Below the pieces are notes generated by a model. It did not search any database, was not told where the DNA came from, and saw only the letters and a list, made by a program, of their open reading frames with translations. From the NCBI GenBank assembly GCA_001798565.1, contig MGSR01000022.1, positions 1-13,293 of the forward strand: DNA of 13,293 nucleotides. Direction: 5' to 3'. The position numbers and the translations under genes were made by a program. Source of the DNA: Deltaproteobacteria bacterium RIFCSPLOWO2_12_FULL_60_16 (GTDB taxonomy: Bacteria; Desulfobacterota; Binatia; UBA9968). Below, one piece after another: positions 9,684 through 13,293 of this stretch; the stretch's first letter is position 1, and every line of letters begins with the position of its first letter.

Positions 9684-11309
9684 ATGGAAAAACGCGCGCT
9701 GATAGCCGTCGTTCTCTCGCTCCTGATACTCATCGTCTACCAGGAATGGATAGCCCGTCAGTACGGCGCCCCGCCACCGCCGGCGCAAGTGGAAAAGGAG
9801 ACACTACGAGACAAGGTGGAGAAGATCGTCGAGCCCTCCCCCAAGCCCCAACCGGCGCCTCAACGGGCTAAGCCCGCGGCCCAGCCGCGAGCCGAGAAGG
9901 CCCGGGAGCTCCGGGTGGAAACCGACCATTATGTCGCCCTCTTTACCAGTCAGGGAGCCCGTCTTAAAAGTTTTACCCTCAAGCATTACCGAGCCGCCGT
10001 TGATGAAAAGAGTCCCCCCTTCGAGATGATCTCCTCCACTCCCGGAGTGCCCTATCCGTTGGGAATCCAGCTTCCAGGCAGCCCGCCGGTGACCGACGAG
10101 ACGGTGGTCTACTCCGTTCGGGGAGGCAATCTGAAGCTCACGGGAGAGTCCAAAGAGAGTCTGGTTTTTGAAGGCCAGAGCCCTTCGGGAGTGAGGCTCC
10201 TCAAGCAGTTCACCTTCACCGGCTCGGGCTACACGATCCAACTGCAGCTTGCGGCGCAAGGAGCCAACGGAAGCCTCTCCCCGACGCTGCTCCTGACTAC
10301 CGACGAAAGCCACAAGGGTCTTACGCAGGACGCGGTTTTTGAAGGTCTTCTGGCCGTTGTCGACAGCAAAATCAAGCGGGAACAAAGCGACGAAATTAAA
10401 AAAGGCACAGAGATCAGCGGCACGGTCTCTTGGGCGGGTTTCGGCTATACCTATTTTCTCTTCGCTTTGCTGCCGGAAATGGAGGGGCAACAGAGACTCG
10501 CCACGAAGGAGGCTGCTCCGGCCCTGGTGATGGAGCTTTCAACGCCGGCTCAGAGCGGCGCGGCTGACGGGAGCCGGTATACGCTTTTCATCGGCCCCAA
10601 AGAGCTCAACACCTTGAAGACGATGGAAAAGGGACTGGAGCGGTCGATCGACTTCGGCTATTTCGGCTTCGTTGCCGTGCCCTTTCTTTACGTCCTGCAT
10701 TTCTCCCACCGTTTCACCGGAAGCTACGGCATCGATATCATCCTGCTGACGATTTTGCTCAAGCTCCTCATGGCGCCGTTGACGCACAAGAGTTTCGTCT
10801 CCATGAAACAGATGCAGAAGCTCCAGCCGCAGATGGAGCGCATCAAGGAAAAGTTCAAGGACGATAAGGAGAAGATGAACAAGGAGATCATGGAGCTCTA
10901 CCGGCGCAACAAGGTCAACCCCCTCGGGGGCTGCCTGCCGATGCTGCTTCAGTTTCCGGTCTTTATCGGACTCTACAACGCCCTGCTCACGCCGATCGAG
11001 CTCCGCCACGCCCCCTTTCTGTGGATTAAAGATCTCTCCCGGCCCGATTGGGAATCGCTGCCGTTGGAGCTGGCGGGATGGCACCTGGGCATACCCGTGC
11101 TCACGCTGTTCATGGGCGCGAGCATGCTGATCCAACAGTGGATGACCCCGAGCGCCGGGGATCCCAATCAGAAGCGCATGATGATGTTCATGCCGCTGAT
11201 CTTCACCGTGATGTTCATTAACTTCCCCTCCGGATTGACCATTTACTGGCTGGTGAACAACATCTTGAGCATCGCGCAGCAGTACTTGATCAACCGCATG
11301 GACCGATAG
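9684..11309 (+). CDS. yidC: Membrane protein insertase YidC
   Basis: Inserts membrane proteins alone or with SecYEG; 541 residues, the long Gram-negative form. An N-terminal membrane helix (4-20) is followed by a Pro-rich linker (50-68) and a beta-rich periplasmic domain (75-320). The conserved Oxa1 core follows: helices at about 327-343, 349-365, 415-435, 466-486 and 500-528. Landmarks are QKLQPQMERIKEKFKDDKEK (378-397, coiled hairpin), NPLGGCLPMLLQFPVFIGLY (412-431) and INFPSGLTIYWLVNN (512-526). The groove residue equivalent to E. coli Arg366 appears to be Lys360. No convincing Shine-Dalgarno lies before the ATG, which is 9 nt after yidD, so re-initiation is plausible. Confidence 0.97.
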   Translation: MEKRALIAVVLSLLILIVYQEWIARQYGAPPPPAQVEKETLRDKVEKIVEPSPKPQPAPQRAKPAAQPRAEKARELRVETDHYVALFTSQGARLKSFTLKHYRAAVDEKSPPFEMISSTPGVPYPLGIQLPGSPPVTDETVVYSVRGGNLKLTGESKESLVFEGQSPSGVRLLKQFTFTGSGYTIQLQLAAQGANGSLSPTLLLTTDESHKGLTQDAVFEGLLAVVDSKIKREQSDEIKKGTEISGTVSWAGFGYTYFLFALLPEMEGQQRLATKEAAPALVMELSTPAQSGAADGSRYTLFIGPKELNTLKTMEKGLERSIDFGYFGFVAVPFLYVLHFSHRFTGSYGIDIILLTILLKLLMAPLTHKSFVSMKQMQKLQPQMERIKEKFKDDKEKMNKEIMELYRRNKVNPLGGCLPMLLQFPVFIGLYNALLTPIELRHAPFLWIKDLSRPDWESLPLELAGWHLGIPVLTLFMGASMLIQQWMTPSAGDPNQKRMMMFMPLIFTVMFINFPSGLTIYWLVNNILSIAQQYLINRMDR

Positions 11310-11333
11310 GACAAATTCCATTTGAGGTAACCC

Positions 11334-12113
11334 ATGGAGCAAGTGGAGGCCGAAGGCAACACCATCGACGAGGCGATAGCCAACGCGCTCAAAATGCTGG
11401 GAGTAGAGCGGGACAAGGTCACCGTGGATATCCTGGCGGAGGGCAAGCGGGGCATCCTGGGTTTCGGGGCAAGAAAGGCCCGGGTGCGGGCGTCGTTGAG
11501 AAAGTCTCTGTTCGTAGAAAAGGAGCGGGAAGAGGAGGAGCGCCCGGGCGAGGAGCAAAAGTTTTCTGCGGAGGAGATCGCGGCGGTCGGCCGAAAAGGG
11601 CAAGGGGCCCTGGCCGAAATCCTGAGACTGATGGGCATCAACGCCGCCATCGAGGTCAAGCCGGGCGAGGTCGAAGAAGAGATTATTCTCGACATTCAGG
11701 GGGACAGCGGAGGCCTTCTCATCGGCCGGCGAGGCCAGACCCTTGAGGCGCTCCAATATCTGCTCACGCGTATCGTCGGGGAGAGACAGGGGCGGGAAGG
11801 CCCCGAGATCATCGTCGACACGGAGAAGTACGGCGAGCGGCGGCGCAAGGGGCTGGAAGATATGGCCTTGCGTCTGGGCGAGAAGGCCAAGAGAGAGAGA
11901 AGGGCGGTGACGCTCGACCCCCTGAGCGCGCCCGACCGCCGGGTCGTCGAGCGCGTCCTTGGGGACGACCCCTGGCTGACCACCAAGAGTCTCGGCAGAG
12001 GCGCCTACCGGCGGCTTCTGATCATCCCGGAGGGGGACAGGAAGAAAAGAGAAGAAGAGAAAGGGCCGCCTGCCGGAAAGCAGGAGATCAGGGGGCAAAA
12101 GAGAGATCCCTAA
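11334..12113 (+). CDS. jag: Jag/KhpB RNA-binding protein
   Basis: RNA-binding protein that partners KhpA in Gram-positives to regulate cell elongation; usually encoded after yidC, as here. 259 residues. The Jag-N domain is at 1-52 (VEAEGNTIDEAIANALKMLG, KRGILGFGARKARV). An acidic linker at 60-80 follows, then a type II KH domain at about 90-165 with IGRRGQTLEALQYLLTRIV (130-148, GxxG loop 131-134). An R3H-like domain at 187-233 follows (VTLDPLSAPDRRVVE, SLGRGAYRRLLIIPE). The defining Arg-x3-His is Arg202-x3-Glu206 here, so the histidine is missing. The tail (235-259) is charged and probably disordered. GAGG lies 6 nt before the ATG. The gene ends 15 bp from the convergent neighbour. Confidence 0.95.
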   Translation: MEQVEAEGNTIDEAIANALKMLGVERDKVTVDILAEGKRGILGFGARKARVRASLRKSLFVEKEREEEERPGEEQKFSAEEIAAVGRKGQGALAEILRLMGINAAIEVKPGEVEEEIILDIQGDSGGLLIGRRGQTLEALQYLLTRIVGERQGREGPEIIVDTEKYGERRRKGLEDMALRLGEKAKRERRAVTLDPLSAPDRRVVERVLGDDPWLTTKSLGRGAYRRLLIIPEGDRKKREEEKGPPAGKQEIRGQKRDP

Positions 12114-12128
12114 CCCGGCCTGCCAATC

Positions 12129-13193
12129 TCAGGTGGAGATGTCCTGGAGAAACCACTTCGTGGGGAGCTCCCGGCCGGCTCCCCGTTCTCTCGCCCGCTT
12201 GAGCACAAAAGCCCCCGCCACCGAAAACTGCACCCCGTGCCCCTCGTTGTTGGCAAAGTAAGTCTTCTGTTCACGGCCGGTTCTCCCCTGCGCCAATCCC
12301 GCGCACAGCTCGGATAGCGTGATCTGCGACGGGAGGTCTTTTTCGTCCTTCCCTCCCAGCGCCATCGGGGCGCCCGGGTTGCGCCGTTCGGCGTCGAGCG
12401 GCCGGAACCTCGGCCCAAAGCCGCGCTCGTGGACCACGGCGACGTCGAATGTCGCGAGCGGCTCCCCGCCTACCTCTCCAAAAGGCCGGGCGCTGCTGAG
12501 AAATATACCCGGCTCCAGCAGGGCGCTCTTGACGAAGGGGCGCGAGGAGTCCGTGCAGGCGCAAACCATGTCGCTTCCCGTGAAAGTCTCCTCCATCGTT
12601 TGCACAGGCTCGACTTCGATGCCGAGCCTGGCTTGCATCTCGCGCGCAAACGCCGAGCGGCTCTCGCGCCTCAGGCTGTGCACCTTGATCTTTTTGATCG
12701 GACGGACCGCGCACATCGCCTCGGCGTGGCTGCGCGCCTGATTGCCGGCGCCGATGACGCCCAGAACCGAAGAATCTTCACGGCTTAGATATTTCGCCGC
12801 CACCGCGCTGGTGGCCCCGACCCGCATGACCTGGAGAAAGCCGTCGTTGAGGATGCCGTCCAGCTCCCCCGTATGAATATTGTACAGCAGGGCCAAGCCG
12901 CAGTAGAGCCCCGGCCGCGACGCCCACTTCGTCGTCCGGCCGCCTTTCTCACCGAGCCATTCGTTCACGTCCGAGCGGAGCCGGATCGCGTGATAACCGC
13001 TCTGAATCACCGTCCCTTCGAAATTGGCGAAGACAAAGGTCTTTCCCTCGCCGGTCGGGACGATGATATTGCTCCGGCGCCGGTGCGCGGCCCGCCCCAG
13101 CCCGCACTCGCGATAGCCTTCTTCCAGAATTTCGACGCATTCCCTGGTCGAAATCAGCTGTGCGATCTCCTCGTTATTCAATAGCAACGTCAT
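12129..13193 (-). CDS. Ornithine cyclodeaminase / mu-crystallin family protein
   Basis: A 354-residue protein with the family's NAD-binding Rossmann core: VLGVIGAGNQARSHAEAM (143-160), preceded by GILNDGFLQVMRVGATSAVAAKYL (113-136), split here as GILNDGFLQVM + RVGATSAVAAKYL. This matches the usual ..LxD...iT..RTaAasa.Aa.yL. Members act on amino or imino acids (ornithine cyclodeaminase, ketimine reductase, alanine dehydrogenase, SbnB). Two active-site features differ from true ornithine cyclodeaminase. The GxKlv lysine region reads HAIRLRSDV (68-76). The C-terminal RELD segment with the catalytic Asp is replaced by GGEPLATFD (242-250). The substrate is therefore unassigned. Convergent with jag, it is not part of that operon. 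ATG at 13193 has a strong GGAGG 6 nt upstream, and a candidate promoter lies further up. Confidence 0.88.
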   Translation of the reverse strand: MTLLLNNEEIAQLISTRECVEILEEGYRECGLGRAAHRRRSNIIVPTGEGKTFVFANFEGTVIQSGYHAIRLRSDVNEWLGEKGGRTTKWASRPGLYCGLALLYNIHTGELDGILNDGFLQVMRVGATSAVAAKYLSREDSSVLGVIGAGNQARSHAEAMCAVRPIKKIKVHSLRRESRSAFAREMQARLGIEVEPVQTMEETFTGSDMVCACTDSSRPFVKSALLEPGIFLSSARPFGEVGGEPLATFDVAVVHERGFGPRFRPLDAERRNPGAPMALGGKDEKDLPSQITLSELCAGLAQGRTGREQKTYFANNEGHGVQFSVAGAFVLKRARERGAGRELPTKWFLQDIST

Positions 13194-13232
13194 AGCCTTC
13201 CTCCCGGAATTAGAAACGATAGCGACACCATA

Positions 13233-13260
13233 GTTATCGCCCGCTTCCGGACCGTGTCAA
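13233..13260 (-). promoter_or_regulatory. Candidate promoter for the cyclodeaminase-family gene
   Basis: On the minus strand a perfect TTGACA (13260-13255) is followed after 16 nt by GATAAC (13238-13233), a 4/6 match to the -10. The transcript would start near 13226, about 33 nt before the ATG. It lies about 19 bp downstream of the palindrome at 13279-13292. Confidence 0.45.
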
Positions 13261-13278
13261 CAGTCGAAGGCCCTATTT

Positions 13279-13292
13279 GACAAGCGCTTGTC
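13279..13292. promoter_or_regulatory. Perfect 14-bp palindrome upstream of the cyclodeaminase-family gene
   Basis: GACAAGCGCTTGTC is a perfect palindrome at the window edge. On the plus strand the TTGACA at 13277-13282 overlaps it and could be the -35 of a gene reading right, beyond the window. The arrangement looks like an operator between divergent genes. The regulator is unknown. Confidence 0.4.
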
Positions 13293-13293
13293 C

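Noticed and set aside
12069..12084. CCTGC/GCAGG hairpin near the jag end as a terminator
   Set aside because: It is inside the jag coding sequence, has only 5 bp and no following T-run. No convincing intrinsic terminator was found between jag and the convergent gene.
10539..12098. A 519-codon open frame on the minus strand opposite yidC and jag
   Set aside because: It is antisense to two well-recognised genes and spans their boundary. Its composition (rich in His, Gln, Leu, Asp) is typical of the shadow frame of GC-rich coding DNA, and it resembles no family.

Overview
The window is about 13.3 kb of GC-rich bacterial chromosome from a Gram-negative organism. Evidence for Gram-negative is a TonB/BtuB outer-membrane uptake pair, a YidC with a large periplasmic domain and a GyrB carrying the long Gram-negative Toprim insertion. 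Gene order and protein character (gyrB-gyrA-gpsA-rpmH-rnpA-yidD-yidC-jag) fit a deltaproteobacterial-grade lineage (Desulfobacterota, Binatota, Methylomirabilota or similar). That placement is an impression, not a phylogenetic result.

Left region (1-2402, minus strand): a vitamin B12 uptake locus. Reading leftward it holds a CobS-like membrane protein that has lost the family's hallmark aspartate motif, a promoter, a cobalamin riboswitch, a TonB energy transducer, a second cobalamin riboswitch, and the start of a BtuB-type receptor cut by the window edge. The two riboswitches share a nearly identical 3' half but have diverged 5' halves. Each is followed by a small hairpin that contains the Shine-Dalgarno sequence of the gene it precedes, which suggests translational control by B12.

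Middle (2403-8679, plus strand): gyrB, gyrA (both gyrase subunits) and gpsA (glycerol-3-phosphate dehydrogenase). The divergent gap between the CobS-like gene and gyrB has candidate promoters in both directions and a perfect 12-bp palindrome. GyrA has valine at the position equivalent to E. coli Ser83, the main quinolone-contact residue.

Right (8832-12113, plus strand): the classic rpmH-rnpA-yidD-yidC-jag cluster for ribosomal protein L34, RNase P protein, membrane-protein insertion and the KhpB/Jag RNA-binding protein. Genes are tightly packed and rnpA/yidD overlap by 1 nt. dnaA, the usual neighbour of rpmH, is absent here. A convergent ornithine cyclodeaminase/mu-crystallin family gene (12129-13193, minus) closes the window, with its own promoter and a perfect 14-bp palindrome at the right edge.

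The most unusual structure is in the intergenic DNA. Each of the four successive gaps gyrB-gyrA, gyrA-gpsA, gpsA-rpmH and rpmH-rnpA is filled by an inverted repeat whose arms are tandem, degenerate heptamers. The words differ between gaps (GTTANTA, ATTTTAG, NNTCAGC, CGTTATN), but the architecture is the same: about four 7-nt units, a centre, then about four reverse-complementary units. Protein-coding sequence and the very short gaps lack them.
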